Assembly: GCA_031282625.1 (NCBI GenBank)
Contig: JAITDI010000037.1
Coordinates: forward strand, 1-57,565
Direction: 5' to 3'
DNA length: 57,565 nucleotides
DNA from: Candidatus Endomicrobiellum meruensis
GTDB taxonomy: Bacteria > Elusimicrobiota > Endomicrobiia > Endomicrobiales > Endomicrobiaceae
The position numbers and the translations under genes are program-made. Under the pieces are notes generated by a model that saw only the letters and a program-made list of their open reading frames with translations, made no database searches and was not told where the DNA came from. Each line of letters starts with the position of its first letter. Position 1 is the first letter of the stretch. This document shows positions 45,357-54,704 of this stretch, piece by piece.

Positions 45357-47097
45357 GATAAATTGTAAGTATTGCTATATCTGACGGTTTTATTGCGTGA
45401 ATTCTTGAAGCCTGCCCAATAGTTTGAGGACAAACTTCTTTTAGCCTTTGTTTTGTTTCAGTTGAAAAAGAATCAATTTTATCGTAATCAAAATCTTTAG
45501 GAATTTGTCGGTCTTCATTTTTCTTCATTTTATTTGCCATCTTATCTTGGATTTCTATGTATCCTTTGTATTTTTTGTATATATAAACTTCTTCTTTAGC
45601 TTTTTCTAATGACCAAGGACACAAATCCTCATCTGAAGGCAAATTGTCCGTTTTTCCTTCATAAATATTTGACAAAGTCTGTCTGTAAAGATCAAACTTT
45701 TTGTATGCTTTATCAGAAATAAGCCCCAATGAATGACCAATATCCATAAGTCTCAAGTCCGTATTATCGTTTCTTATTGAAAGTCTGTATTCAGCTCTTG
45801 ATGTAAACATTCTATACGGCTCGTCCATTCCTCTTGTTGTTATATCATCTATAAGTATGCCTATATAAGATTCGTTTCTTTTAAGTATAAGAGGATCTCT
45901 ACCTAAAATTTTCAACGCTGCGTTAACACCTGCAATAAAACCTTGAGAAGCGGCTTCTTCGTAACCTGTGGTGCCGTTTATCTGTCCGCCTAAGAAAAGA
46001 TTTTCAATTGTTTTTGTTTCTAAAGTTTTCTTTATTTGAAGAGGGTTAGAATAGTCGTATTCAATGGCATAGCCGTATCTTATGACTTTTGCATTTTCAA
46101 GACCTGCAATTGAGTTTATCATTTGCTGCTGCAAATTAAATGGCAATCCTGTATAGAGACCATTTAAATAAACCTCGTTAGTATTGTAACCTTCTGGCTC
46201 TATAAATATATGATGGCTAGTTTTCTCAGGATAACGCTCTATCTTTTCTTCTATTGCAGGACAGTATCTAGGACTTTTACTGTTTACTTTTCCTATTGGG
46301 ATAGAAGATAATTCTAGGTTATCTCCGACTATTTTGTGAGTTACAGAATTTGTATAAGTCAACCAGCAAGAAAGTTGCTTTAGATTTTTTCTCCACTGCT
46401 CTATTTCGGTGAAATGCGAGAAAGGTTTCGGTTTTTCATCACCTGACTGTTCAGTCATTTTTGAATAATCTATAGAACGAGAGTTAATTCTCGGAGTTGT
46501 TGTTGTTTTAAATCTGTCCAGGACAAGTCCGCAGTCTTCGCTTAACGATCTTGATAGATAGGCTGCTGGTCTTTCATTAAATCTTCCTCCGTCAAAGTGC
46601 ATTTTTCCAAGATGTATAGTACCTTTTAAGAATGTTCCTGTAGTTACTACTACAGCATCAGTCTCAATGGCTTCTCCTGTAAGTATTTTTACTCCACAGG
46701 CTTTTCCGCTCTTTGCTATCAAAGCCGTAACTTCAGATTGTAATATTTCAAGATTAGGTTGATTTTGGAGAGATTTTGACATCAAAACAGAGTAAAGCTC
46801 TTTATCGCATTGCGCTCTTGGGGACCATACAGCCGGACCTCTTGAACTGTTCAATATTTTAAACTGGAGTCCAGCATGGTCTGTAATCCATCCCATTTCT
46901 CCACCCATAGCGTCTATTTCTCTTACCATCTGACCTTTTGCAATTCCTCCTATGGCAGGATTACAGGGCATTCTGGCTATTGAATCAACGTTTAAGGTAA
47001 TTATTAGCGTTTTGAGTCCCATTCTGGCACATGTTAATGCCGCTTCGCATCCTGCATGGCCAGCTCCAATAACCACAACTTGATATTTTCTTTCCAT
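45310..47097 (-). CDS. mnmG: tRNA uridine-5-carboxymethylaminomethyl modification enzyme MnmG
   Basis: FAD-binding partner of MnmE that modifies the wobble uridine of several tRNAs. The 595-residue protein has VVVIGAGHAGCEAALTCARMG (FAD loop), PCNPAIGGIAKGQMVREIDAMGG, FLGGQINGTTGYEEAASQG and the C-terminal ASRIHAIKPSDIAIL. A perfect TATAAT on the minus strand at 47121 to 47116 lies 19 bases before the ATG, giving a very short leader with AGAGGA. The gene ends with a Lys-rich tail that overlaps the next gene. Confidence 0.96.
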   Translation of the reverse strand: MERKYQVVVIGAGHAGCEAALTCARMGLKTLIITLNVDSIARMPCNPAIGGIAKGQMVREIDAMGGEMGWITDHAGLQFKILNSSRGPAVWSPRAQCDKELYSVLMSKSLQNQPNLEILQSEVTALIAKSGKACGVKILTGEAIETDAVVVTTGTFLKGTIHLGKMHFDGGRFNERPAAYLSRSLSEDCGLVLDRFKTTTTPRINSRSIDYSKMTEQSGDEKPKPFSHFTEIEQWRKNLKQLSCWLTYTNSVTHKIVGDNLELSSIPIGKVNSKSPRYCPAIEEKIERYPEKTSHHIFIEPEGYNTNEVYLNGLYTGLPFNLQQQMINSIAGLENAKVIRYGYAIEYDYSNPLQIKKTLETKTIENLFLGGQINGTTGYEEAASQGFIAGVNAALKILGRDPLILKRNESYIGILIDDITTRGMDEPYRMFTSRAEYRLSIRNDNTDLRLMDIGHSLGLISDKAYKKFDLYRQTLSNIYEGKTDNLPSDEDLCPWSLEKAKEEVYIYKKYKGYIEIQDKMANKMKKNEDRQIPKDFDYDKIDSFSTETKQRLKEVCPQTIGQASRIHAIKPSDIAILTIYLEKQKKEKKQKKLEK

Positions 47098-47278
47098 TTA
47101 ACTATCCTCTCTAAAATTATAAGTAATTAAGAGGGGAATTCTAGCTTTTTGCATGATAAAAAGCAAATTTAGCTTTATATTTTGTTGTTTCTTCTGTTTT
47201 ATCTTAACACTAAACAAAATAAAAATGGAAAAATTTGTTTTAGACTTAGGAAGTTTTTAATGTTGCAAAATTCAATAT

Positions 47279-47308
47279 TTGACACGGAAAAGGATAAAGT
47301 AATAAAAT
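47279..47308 (+). promoter_or_regulatory. Promoter for the pal-tol genes
   Basis: TTGACA (47279-47284), an 18-base spacer and TAAAAT (47303-47308). The start near 47315 rules out an upstream in-frame start for pal at 47307. Confidence 0.65.
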
Positions 47309-47387
47309 GGCGATGTTTATTGAGGATAATTTAGTAAAAAATTACTATGGATATATGCAAAAATATGTTTATGTTAAGGAGAAGAAA

Positions 47388-47876
47388 ATGAAGAAGATGA
47401 TAACTCTTTCTTTGATAGGATTGTTTGTTTTTGTAGTCGGATGTAAGAAACAGGATATAAAGCCTGATGATACTATAAAGTCTATAGAAACAGTTAATTT
47501 TAGTGATGAGCCTTCCGTAAGAGGCGATTCTGAAATAGACAGCAATCTTAAAATCGTGTATTTTGATTTTGATAAAAGTGATTTGACCAGCGACTCTTTT
47601 GAAGTTTTAAAGGAAAATGCAGCCTATTTATCTAAAAAGTCTTCTCTAAAAATTGTTGTTGAAGGTCATACAGACAATAGAGGAACAGCAGAATACAATC
47701 TTTCATTAGGTCAACGCAGAGCTTTAAAAGTTAAAGATTACTATGTAAAATTTGGAATTGTACCTGATAGAATAGCTACAATTTCTTATGGCAGAGAAAA
47801 GCCTATCATTGATGAAAATAATGAGGTTGCCTGGTCAAAGAATAGAAGAGCCGAAACAAAAACGCTTAAGAAATAA
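47388..47876 (+). CDS. pal: Peptidoglycan-associated lipoprotein Pal
   Basis: An outer-membrane lipoprotein of the Tol-Pal system that holds peptidoglycan. The 162 residues have a lipoprotein signal ending VVGC (lipidated Cys19) and an OmpA domain with IVYFDFDKSDL, VVEGHTDNRGTAEYNLSLGQRRA (diaminopimelate-binding region) and the closing NRRAETKTL. AAGGAG (47376-47381) fixes the ATG at 47388; the predicted promoter excludes earlier starts. cpoB begins two bases after the stop. Confidence 0.95.
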   Translation: MKKMITLSLIGLFVFVVGCKKQDIKPDDTIKSIETVNFSDEPSVRGDSEIDSNLKIVYFDFDKSDLTSDSFEVLKENAAYLSKKSSLKIVVEGHTDNRGTAEYNLSLGQRRALKVKDYYVKFGIVPDRIATISYGREKPIIDENNEVAWSKNRRAETKTLKK

Positions 47877-47877
47877 G

Positions 47878-48561
47878 ATGAATATAAAAGTTATCTTTTT
47901 ATTGTTTTGCTTTGTAATTATAGTTTGTTCTGGTTGTATTCCTTTAAATTCGCATGATGTTACAGATTTAAAGGGAGAAGTTGCTCAATTGCAAATAGAA
48001 TGCAAAGAGCTTAAACAAAATCGTGCAGATTTGCATGCAAAGATTGATTCTGCTGTAAATTCTTTAGAATCTCTTAGTGCTTTAGTTCATGAGTTGCAGA
48101 ATAAAATTTTTTTATTAAATCAGACACTAAAAGATTTTAAACCAGATTTGGATAATAAGACAAATAGTATTGCTTTGCCCACCTCTGTTTATCAAAGCGC
48201 TTACAGCGATTATGTATCAGGTAATTACGAGCTTGCCTATAGCGGTTTCCAGTCTTTTATTGAAAAATATCCTAATGCAGAACTTGCGGCGCAAGCGCAA
48301 TTTTACTTAGGTGAGTGCTTTTATTCTCGCAAAATGTGGTCAAATGCCATAAAAGAGTACGAAAAAGTTAAAGGACTATATAGTAAATCTAATTTGGTAG
48401 CCTCAGCCCAACTTAAGATTGCTTTATGTTATGAAAATCTTGGAATGAAACAAGAAGCTCTAAAATTGTTTTCTTTAATAGTTGATAACTTCCCTAAGAG
48501 TCCTGAGTTTTTAACGGCGAAGGAAAAGATTAAGACTTATACTAATGCTGAAAATAAATAG
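47878..48561 (+). CDS. cpoB: Tol-Pal system protein CpoB/YbgF-like
   Basis: A 227-residue exported protein with a hydrophobic leader ending CSGC (Cys20 may be lipidated, unlike soluble CpoB of E. coli), a coiled-coil segment (LKGEVAQLQIECKELKQN) and C-terminal TPR repeats (SGNYELAYSGFQSFIEKYPNAE; AQAQFYLGECFYSRKMWSNA; AQLKIALCYENLGMKQEAL). CpoB links Tol energy state with peptidoglycan synthesis at the septum, a role shared here with the downstream lpoB product. ATG 47878 lies immediately after the pal stop. Confidence 0.88.
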   Translation: MNIKVIFLLFCFVIIVCSGCIPLNSHDVTDLKGEVAQLQIECKELKQNRADLHAKIDSAVNSLESLSALVHELQNKIFLLNQTLKDFKPDLDNKTNSIALPTSVYQSAYSDYVSGNYELAYSGFQSFIEKYPNAELAAQAQFYLGECFYSRKMWSNAIKEYEKVKGLYSKSNLVASAQLKIALCYENLGMKQEALKLFSLIVDNFPKSPEFLTAKEKIKTYTNAENK

Positions 48562-49318
48562 TTTCTTTTCGTGTTTTATTGTTTCAATATTGCTGCACGT
48601 ATTATTTTTTTTCTTTATTTTTTGCGGAAAAAAATCCCCAGTTTATCTTTTTACGCCGATAGATGTTACGTTTTACTCTCCAAACCAAAACATGGAAGAA
48701 CTTTCAACTTTGTCGTCAATTGAAGAAACTTCTGTCAATAATACAAAAGATGCAAGCGATATCAAAGGGTCGGCTAAGGAAGATATTAAAGAGCAAATAA
48801 AAGAGATTACTAAAACTAAAGACGAAGTTCTTGTAAAAAAGAAAAAAAATCCCATTAAGAAAGTAAAAGACTTACAAGAAAATAATAATAAGGACAAAAA
48901 TATAAAAAACACAAAAAAAACGGAACCTGTGAAAAAAGCCTCATCCAAACCATCTGTTCCGGTTGAAACTGCGCAGCCTTTGAAATCTGACGGTTTATCT
49001 AATGGTAACGGTTCTTTATATACACGAGCTTTTTTTGATACCAATGATTTTAAATATCCTTATTACACAAACCAAATAAAAAGAAAAGTAGCAGCTCAAT
49101 GGCGTTGGACTGAAAGTTATGGCGGTTTAAGAGTTTTGTTGTATTTCAAAATAAATAGAGACGGTTCTGTTGGTGATATTTTGGTAAAAGAATCTTCAGG
49201 TAATGAAGATTATGATAAAAATGCTTCAGATACAATACGTAGAGCGTCTCTATTTGCACCTCTTCCGGAAGGATATGAAGGCGAATCTTTGGGAGTTTTC
49301 TTTGAATTTAAATATTAG
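48545..49318 (+). CDS. TolA/TonB-like energy transducer
   Basis: A 257-residue protein with one N-terminal membrane helix (FFSCFIVSILLHVLFFFFIF), a long Lys/Glu-rich linker (about residues 60-150) expected to span the periplasm, and a C-terminal TonB/TolA domain (VAAQWRWTESYGGLRVLLYF to GVFFEFKY). Position between cpoB and tolB argues for TolA. It overlaps cpoB by 17 bases. tolQ and tolR, whose products power TolA, are not in the window. Confidence 0.85.
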   Translation: MLKINSFFSCFIVSILLHVLFFFFIFCGKKSPVYLFTPIDVTFYSPNQNMEELSTLSSIEETSVNNTKDASDIKGSAKEDIKEQIKEITKTKDEVLVKKKKNPIKKVKDLQENNNKDKNIKNTKKTEPVKKASSKPSVPVETAQPLKSDGLSNGNGSLYTRAFFDTNDFKYPYYTNQIKRKVAAQWRWTESYGGLRVLLYFKINRDGSVGDILVKESSGNEDYDKNASDTIRRASLFAPLPEGYEGESLGVFFEFKY

Positions 49319-49327
49319 GATCGAATA

Positions 49328-50626
49328 ATGATAATAAAAAAAAATATTTTTTTTGCTATTGCGTTTTTATGTTGCTTTTCATTGGTCTATGCTCAAAATG
49401 ATGTGTATTTATCTATATCCTCTCCAAGCAAAAGAAGATCAGATATTGCCATAGATAATTTTACTGCCGCAGATAAAAGTATAAACTCAATAAAATATGC
49501 AAAACTCTTTAAAGACACAATACAAAACGACCTCGTTCTTTCAAGGTATTTCAACATAATGCAAGAAACGCCGGAAAATTCTGATACTAATATAAATGAA
49601 AAGTTATCATATTTTGCAAAGTCGGGCGTATCGGTTCTTCTTAGCGCTACGGTATTTTCAAGTGGCGACAGCATAACTATTGAATTGAAAATGTTTGACG
49701 TTGAGTCTGGCGAAGTAATTTGGAGCAGCAACTATAAAGGAGAAAGTTCTAATTATAGATATACGGCTCACATGGCGAGCGATGAAATAGTAAAAAGATT
49801 TATCGGAGATACGGGGGTGGCTTGTACAAAAATAGTTTTTGTAAATAACAGCACGAAACATAAAGAACTTTACATTATAGATTACGATGGCTACAATATT
49901 CGTAGACTTACAAGGGATAACAAAATAAATATTCTTCCTAGATGGTCTCCAAAGGGTGAGATGATAATTTATACAAGTTATTTGTACAATAATCCTGATT
50001 TGTTTTATTTAAATATTATAAAAAACAGACGCGGAATTATTTCAAAATATCAAGGTTTGAATGCGACTGGCGTTTTTTCTCCAGATGGCAGTAAAATATT
50101 GCTTACTTTATCAAGGGGAAATTTTCCGAACTTATACCTTATAAACACTGTTGGAGAAATTCTTCAGAAATTGACGGCAGGTTTCTGCATAGACACAAGT
50201 CCGTCTTTTGCTCCAAACGGACAGGAAATAGTTTTTATTTCAGACAGAGGTGGGTCTCCTCAGCTTTACATAATGAACGTAGATGGCGGTAATGTGAGAA
50301 GACTTGCTACAAACGGTTTTTGCGATTCTCCCGCATGGTCTCCGCGAGGCGATAAAATTGTTTTTACAATGAGACAGGGTAGAGGTAACTATAATTTATA
50401 TGTCTATGATTTGCCTACGGCTAAAATAACAAGGCTTACTAATAATCAAGAAAAAAATGAAAACCCATCATGGTCTCCAGATGGCAGATTTGTAACATTT
50501 TGTTCAAACAGATCGGGTAAAAACGAAATTTATATTATGGCTATAGATGGCTCAGGCACGAGAAAGCTTACGGAAATACCGGGAAATTCTTACACTCCAT
50601 CATGGTCTCCTATCTTAGGTAAATAA
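49328..50626 (+). CDS. tolB: Tol-Pal system translocation protein TolB
   Basis: A periplasmic protein that bridges Pal and TolA. The 432 residues include a signal peptide (IFFAIAFLCCFSLVYA before QNDVY), an N-terminal domain up to about 165 and a six-bladed beta-propeller of PD40 repeats (PRWSPKGEMIIYTS, GVFSPDGSKILLT, PSFAPNGQEIVFISDRGG, PAWSPRGDKIVFTMR, PSWSPDGRFVTFCSNRSG). Operon position after the TolA-like gene supports this. Confidence 0.95.
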   Translation: MIIKKNIFFAIAFLCCFSLVYAQNDVYLSISSPSKRRSDIAIDNFTAADKSINSIKYAKLFKDTIQNDLVLSRYFNIMQETPENSDTNINEKLSYFAKSGVSVLLSATVFSSGDSITIELKMFDVESGEVIWSSNYKGESSNYRYTAHMASDEIVKRFIGDTGVACTKIVFVNNSTKHKELYIIDYDGYNIRRLTRDNKINILPRWSPKGEMIIYTSYLYNNPDLFYLNIIKNRRGIISKYQGLNATGVFSPDGSKILLTLSRGNFPNLYLINTVGEILQKLTAGFCIDTSPSFAPNGQEIVFISDRGGSPQLYIMNVDGGNVRRLATNGFCDSPAWSPRGDKIVFTMRQGRGNYNLYVYDLPTAKITRLTNNQEKNENPSWSPDGRFVTFCSNRSGKNEIYIMAIDGSGTRKLTEIPGNSYTPSWSPILGK

Positions 50627-50641
50627 AAAGCGAGGTTGTAG

Positions 50642-51976
50642 ATGAAATTTTCAAATTCATTTAAATTTTTAGTGGCTATTCTTTTGTTGATAATAATGTC
50701 TAGTTTTGTTTTTCATTCTCCTATATATCTTTACGATTTAATAACTGGTCTTAAAACTCCAGAATTTTCAATATCATGGCCTGCTATAAGGATTTTTATA
50801 GAACCATTTTATTCCTTTTCTTTTTACGTTTTAACTTTAAATAAACTTTTCTATAAACCTGCAATAGTTTCTTGGATTTTATGGATATTATGCGTAGTTT
50901 TAATTTATTGTTTTCTTAGTAAAAAAACTGTTTATAAAACTGTATATAACGTTGTCTATTCGTTGGCATTTTTTACCGCATTATTTTCTTTTATTGCTTT
51001 AATACCTGTTCCCGGTCCAAAACTTTTAAAACCTAAAGGGTATATTGCCATTGACACCCATTCTCACACAGTAAGCTCCCATGATAGCGTAACGCCTGCA
51101 ATGATAAGTTTAAAAGCTCATTTATGGCAGGGGATTGACGGGTTTTTTAACACCGAGCATAATCATACAATGGGATTTGCCAAATTCCCTGAATACGCAA
51201 AGTTTAAGATTGTCTATCCGGGTATGCAAATTCAAACAAGAGATGGCATTTCAATTGTTTTATTGTCGTCAAAAGAATTTGACGGACGAGATTACAAAAA
51301 TTTGGGTTTAGTAGATACAGTGAAAAAAGCTCATGACAACAATATATTTGTTATAATGCCTCATTGGTGGAAATGGCATAAATATACATTTGAAGAACTC
51401 AAAAATTTTGGAATAAATGGTTTTGAAATCTATAATTGCGGATATAGAAATTTTGATAAAAATGAACAAAAAACCTTAATAAATTTTGCAAAAGAAAATA
51501 ATTTAACAATGTTGGGCGTTACGGATTGGCATGGGTGGGGATATATGTCTGACGTTTGGACTATTATGGAAGGCGACTCGTTAGAAAATATTGAAAATCT
51601 GTTTACAAAAAAGCCTAATACTAAAGTTATTTTGTATAGAAGAGAGCAGTCAGGTTCTCTTATAAGATTTATTTTTGAACCTTTTTCCTTTTTTTATTAC
51701 TATATGAGTGATATAGATTTTAAACATTTAGTATCTCTTATTGTTTGGATTACCGCACTATTTTTGATTTTTAGAAACTATTTTTTATATTTAAAGAAGT
51801 TTTTTGCTTTATTTATGACTATTGTTTACGCTTATGGAGTGATTTATTTTTACATAATTACAAGAAATGTTGCCGATACAAACACAATCGCAATGAAGTC
51901 AGTCGCGTCGGTTATGGCAGGTCTGTGTGTTTTATGGTTTATTTTGTGGAGGGTTAGTGGAGATAAAAAACTATAA
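50642..51976 (+). CDS. Membrane-embedded PHP-domain protein
   Basis: A 444-residue protein with about four N-terminal helices (within 1-125), a PHP metallophosphoesterase domain in the middle and about three helices at the C-terminus (from 355). The PHP ligands are visible: Asp138-x-His140-x-His142 (IDTHSHT), Glu172-His173 (NTEHNHT), His241 (MPHWWKW) and Asp295-x-His297 (TDWHGWG). Most PHP enzymes are soluble; here the active site is tethered to the membrane. The substrate is unknown; a lipid-linked phosphate or nucleotide is conceivable. It follows tolB by 15 bases, so envelope function is plausible. Confidence 0.75.
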   Translation: MKFSNSFKFLVAILLLIIMSSFVFHSPIYLYDLITGLKTPEFSISWPAIRIFIEPFYSFSFYVLTLNKLFYKPAIVSWILWILCVVLIYCFLSKKTVYKTVYNVVYSLAFFTALFSFIALIPVPGPKLLKPKGYIAIDTHSHTVSSHDSVTPAMISLKAHLWQGIDGFFNTEHNHTMGFAKFPEYAKFKIVYPGMQIQTRDGISIVLLSSKEFDGRDYKNLGLVDTVKKAHDNNIFVIMPHWWKWHKYTFEELKNFGINGFEIYNCGYRNFDKNEQKTLINFAKENNLTMLGVTDWHGWGYMSDVWTIMEGDSLENIENLFTKKPNTKVILYRREQSGSLIRFIFEPFSFFYYYMSDIDFKHLVSLIVWITALFLIFRNYFLYLKKFFALFMTIVYAYGVIYFYIITRNVADTNTIAMKSVASVMAGLCVLWFILWRVSGDKKL

Positions 51977-52053
51977 AAAATTTTTAAATGAAGATCATAC
52001 TATTTAGTAAAAATAAAGTGAAGAAAATGTATTGAGCTTAAAAAGGAAAAATA

Positions 52054-52509
52054 ATGCTAAAAAAGATTTTAAGATTTTTCTTTATTGATTATGTTCTAAG
52101 GGAAGACATTGCTTTTTTAAAGAAAATATCATTATTTCGTGAACTTTCTGACAGATCATTAGCAAAGTTGGCTCTGATTATTTTTAAGAGAAATTATTTA
52201 GCTGGAGAAAAAATTTACGAAATTAATAATGAGGCGAATGTACTCTATCTTGTAAAAAGCGGTCAAATAGCCCTTTCTAGCGGGAATACAAACAAATTTG
52301 TGGAAAAAGAGGGCTTTTTTGGCGAAATGTCTTTGCTTGAAAATACTAAACATACATTTTTGGCAACTGCTTCAAAAGATAGCGAGCTTTATTTAATATA
52401 CCGAGCAAAATTTGAGGATATGACTGAATCAAACAGTAAAACAGGTTTAATAATAATTAAGAATTTAGCTTCTATGTTTGCAGCCAAATTAAAATGCTCA
52501 GAAGTTTAA
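52054..52509 (+). CDS. Stand-alone cyclic nucleotide-binding domain protein
   Basis: A 151-residue protein almost entirely made of a CRP-like cNMP-binding barrel (ISLFRELSDRSLAKLALII, GEKIYEINNEANVLYLVKSGQIALS, GFFGEMSLLEN). The phosphate cassette GEMSLLENTKHTF lacks the usual Arg-Ser/Thr after the variable loop, so true cAMP binding is doubtful. No helix-turn-helix follows, so it is not a transcription factor. It lies 77 bases after the PHP gene and 10 bases before the permease gene. Confidence 0.85.
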   Translation: MLKKILRFFFIDYVLREDIAFLKKISLFRELSDRSLAKLALIIFKRNYLAGEKIYEINNEANVLYLVKSGQIALSSGNTNKFVEKEGFFGEMSLLENTKHTFLATASKDSELYLIYRAKFEDMTESNSKTGLIIIKNLASMFAAKLKCSEV

Positions 52510-52519
52510 AGGAGCTAAA

Positions 52520-53554
52520 ATGACGGAAAGTACGAAAAACAGAGTCTTTATTATTTTGGTAATTCTCTTTTTAGGGTGTTGTTTGTTCCTTTATTTAGCA
52601 AGAAGCATTCTTGCACCATTTCTTATAGCTGCATTTATTACGTATTTAATTTCTCCTATAGTTACTAAAATACAATCTTTTGGATACAAAAGATTTGTTG
52701 GTGTTGCTTTAGTTGCTGTTGTTCTTGTTTCAATATTTGCCGGAGTTTTAACAATACTTATTCCTATTTTAATTAATGAACTTGAAAGCTTTCAAGTTAA
52801 TGCAGATAAGTATTATGAATATTTTCTAAACTACCTGGAGTCTATACACGAGAAAATTAAATTAATTTTCCCTGTTTTAAAACACTACAATGTTTCAAAT
52901 GCGGTTATATTTGAATCAAAAGATTTTTTACTATATACGGCACAGCAAATTCCTAATTATCTAACAAGCATTTTTTCAATTTTTTCAATAATCATTTTGA
53001 TCCCCATGCTTGTGTTTTTTATGCTACTTAGTGGAAACAAATATTTTAAATCATTAGTTGCGTTGTTGCCGTCAAACTATGTGGAAACGATTTTATCAAT
53101 ACTTTATCAAATAGACGCTATATTTGGCAGGTACATACGTGGACAGATTATAGAAGCATTTTTTGTAGGAAGTATGTCTGCATTGTCTTTAGGTCTTTTA
53201 GGAGTTAATTTTGCTTTACTTATTGGTATTATTGCAGGGATTGCAAATCTTATACCATATTTAGGTCCTATTGTAGGACTTACTTTAGCTGTTGTGTTAG
53301 GAGCTGTACAATACCAAACTTTTGCTATAGTTATTAAAATAGTTATAGTATATGCAATTATAAAATTTTTAGACGACAATTTTATACAACCATTAATTGT
53401 TGGGCATAATGTAAATTTGGGTCCTGTCAGTATGGTTTTTGCCATGCTTGCCGGCGGACATGTTTTTGGTTTTTTTGGCATAGTTTTTGCTGTTCCTGTT
53501 GCTGCTATATTCAAATCTGTTTTTGTAATGTTGGTAAAAAGAAGTCAGACATAA
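52520..53554 (+). CDS. AI-2E family transporter (PerM/TqsA-like)
   Basis: A 344-residue inner-membrane protein with about seven or eight helices. Family marks are the N-terminal pair of helices (LFLYLARSILAPFLIAAFITYL with SPIV) and the C-terminal IRGQIIEAFFVGSMSALSL, GIIAGIANLIPYLGPIVG and FIQPLIVGHNVNLGPVSMVFAML blocks. Functions in the family range from autoinducer-2 export to ion transport; none can be chosen here. Confidence 0.9.
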   Translation: MTESTKNRVFIILVILFLGCCLFLYLARSILAPFLIAAFITYLISPIVTKIQSFGYKRFVGVALVAVVLVSIFAGVLTILIPILINELESFQVNADKYYEYFLNYLESIHEKIKLIFPVLKHYNVSNAVIFESKDFLLYTAQQIPNYLTSIFSIFSIIILIPMLVFFMLLSGNKYFKSLVALLPSNYVETILSILYQIDAIFGRYIRGQIIEAFFVGSMSALSLGLLGVNFALLIGIIAGIANLIPYLGPIVGLTLAVVLGAVQYQTFAIVIKIVIVYAIIKFLDDNFIQPLIVGHNVNLGPVSMVFAMLAGGHVFGFFGIVFAVPVAAIFKSVFVMLVKRSQT

Positions 53555-53626
53555 TAATCAGAGATTCATACATATCGCACCTTGCATGCTTTTGGTTTAA
53601 ATTTTTATAAATAGAAGGTGGCATTT

Positions 53627-54589
53627 ATGGCAAAAAGATTAGGTATTATAACTTCTGGCGGCGATGCTCCAGGCATGAACGCAGCTATAAGAGCTGTAGT
53701 CAGGCAGGGTATTACTTTAGGATATTCAATAATAGGCGTAAAAAGAGGTTTCAAAGGACTTCTTGATAATGAATACGTAAACCTTACAGCTCGTTATGTC
53801 AGCGGCATAATAAATTCAGGAGGAACAATACTTCACACGGGCAGATGTCCCGAGATGAAAACAAAAGCAGGCATGAACAGAGCTATTAAAGCTATAAAAG
53901 ATCTTGAATTAAACGGTTTAATAATTATTGGCGGCGATGGGTCTTTGGCTGCGGGAGACATGTTATCAAAAAAAGGCATAAAGGTTATGAATATAGCGGC
54001 TTCAATAGATAATGATATTTATGGGACTGATGAAACAATAGGTTATGACACAGCTTTAAATACTGCGGTTGAATCTATAGACAAAATAAGAGATACGGCT
54101 ACAAGTCACGACAGAATATTTGTTGTTGAAATTATGGGTAGAGAGCATGGCTTTTTAACGGCTGATGTAGGTCTTGCTGCAGGCTGCGAGTTTATAATAG
54201 TACCAGAGATGAAAACGGATTTGCATAAACTTGCAAAAGGACTTAAAGAGGGAAAAGAAAAAGGAAAAACTTCGGAAATTATAGCTTTTGCTGAAGGTTG
54301 TGGTTCTTCTTGCGCGTTTGGAGACAAAATTGAGAAACTTACAGGGTTTGAGGTAAGAGTGAGTACGTTGGGATATATACAACGTGGGGGGATCCCGACA
54401 GCAAGGACAAGAATACTTGCTTCAAAGTTTGGTCATATGGCAGTAGATTTGTTTCATAAAGGAAAGAAAAACCAACTTGTTGGGATAACAAAAGGAACTG
54501 TTTCTGCTATACCAATAAGTCGGGCTGTAAGCAGAGAAAAAAAGTTTGATGATAAGACGTTTAAAGTCTTAAAAACCTTGTCAGTTTAA
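53627..54589 (+). CDS. pfkA: 6-phosphofructokinase, ATP-dependent
   Basis: Phosphorylates fructose-6-phosphate, the committing step of glycolysis. The 320 residues include ITSGGDAPGMNAAIRAVV at the N-terminus and GGDGS at 102-106, the ATP-type signature (pyrophosphate enzymes have GGDDT). IAASIDNDIYGTDETIGYDTA is the substrate loop; a typical enzyme has PGTIDND here, so AASIDND is a small deviation. AGAAGG precedes ATG 53627, preferred over a GTG at 53618. Fits a symbiont fed with hexose phosphate. Confidence 0.93.
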   Translation: MAKRLGIITSGGDAPGMNAAIRAVVRQGITLGYSIIGVKRGFKGLLDNEYVNLTARYVSGIINSGGTILHTGRCPEMKTKAGMNRAIKAIKDLELNGLIIIGGDGSLAAGDMLSKKGIKVMNIAASIDNDIYGTDETIGYDTALNTAVESIDKIRDTATSHDRIFVVEIMGREHGFLTADVGLAAGCEFIIVPEMKTDLHKLAKGLKEGKEKGKTSEIIAFAEGCGSSCAFGDKIEKLTGFEVRVSTLGYIQRGGIPTARTRILASKFGHMAVDLFHKGKKNQLVGITKGTVSAIPISRAVSREKKFDDKTFKVLKTLSV

Positions 54590-54704
54590 CCAAGAATATG
54601 TAAAATTGCTAAAAGCTATGTAAGTGAGAAAAATCATAGTTTTATATGGTTTTTTGCCTTAAGTTGTTCTGTTTTGCGGTTTGAATATTTTAAAGGAAGA
54701 AGAG

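Noticed and set aside
47307-47387. Upstream start for pal at 47307
   Set aside because: It lies within the predicted -10 element, lacks a ribosome binding site, and would place the lipoprotein leader in the interior.
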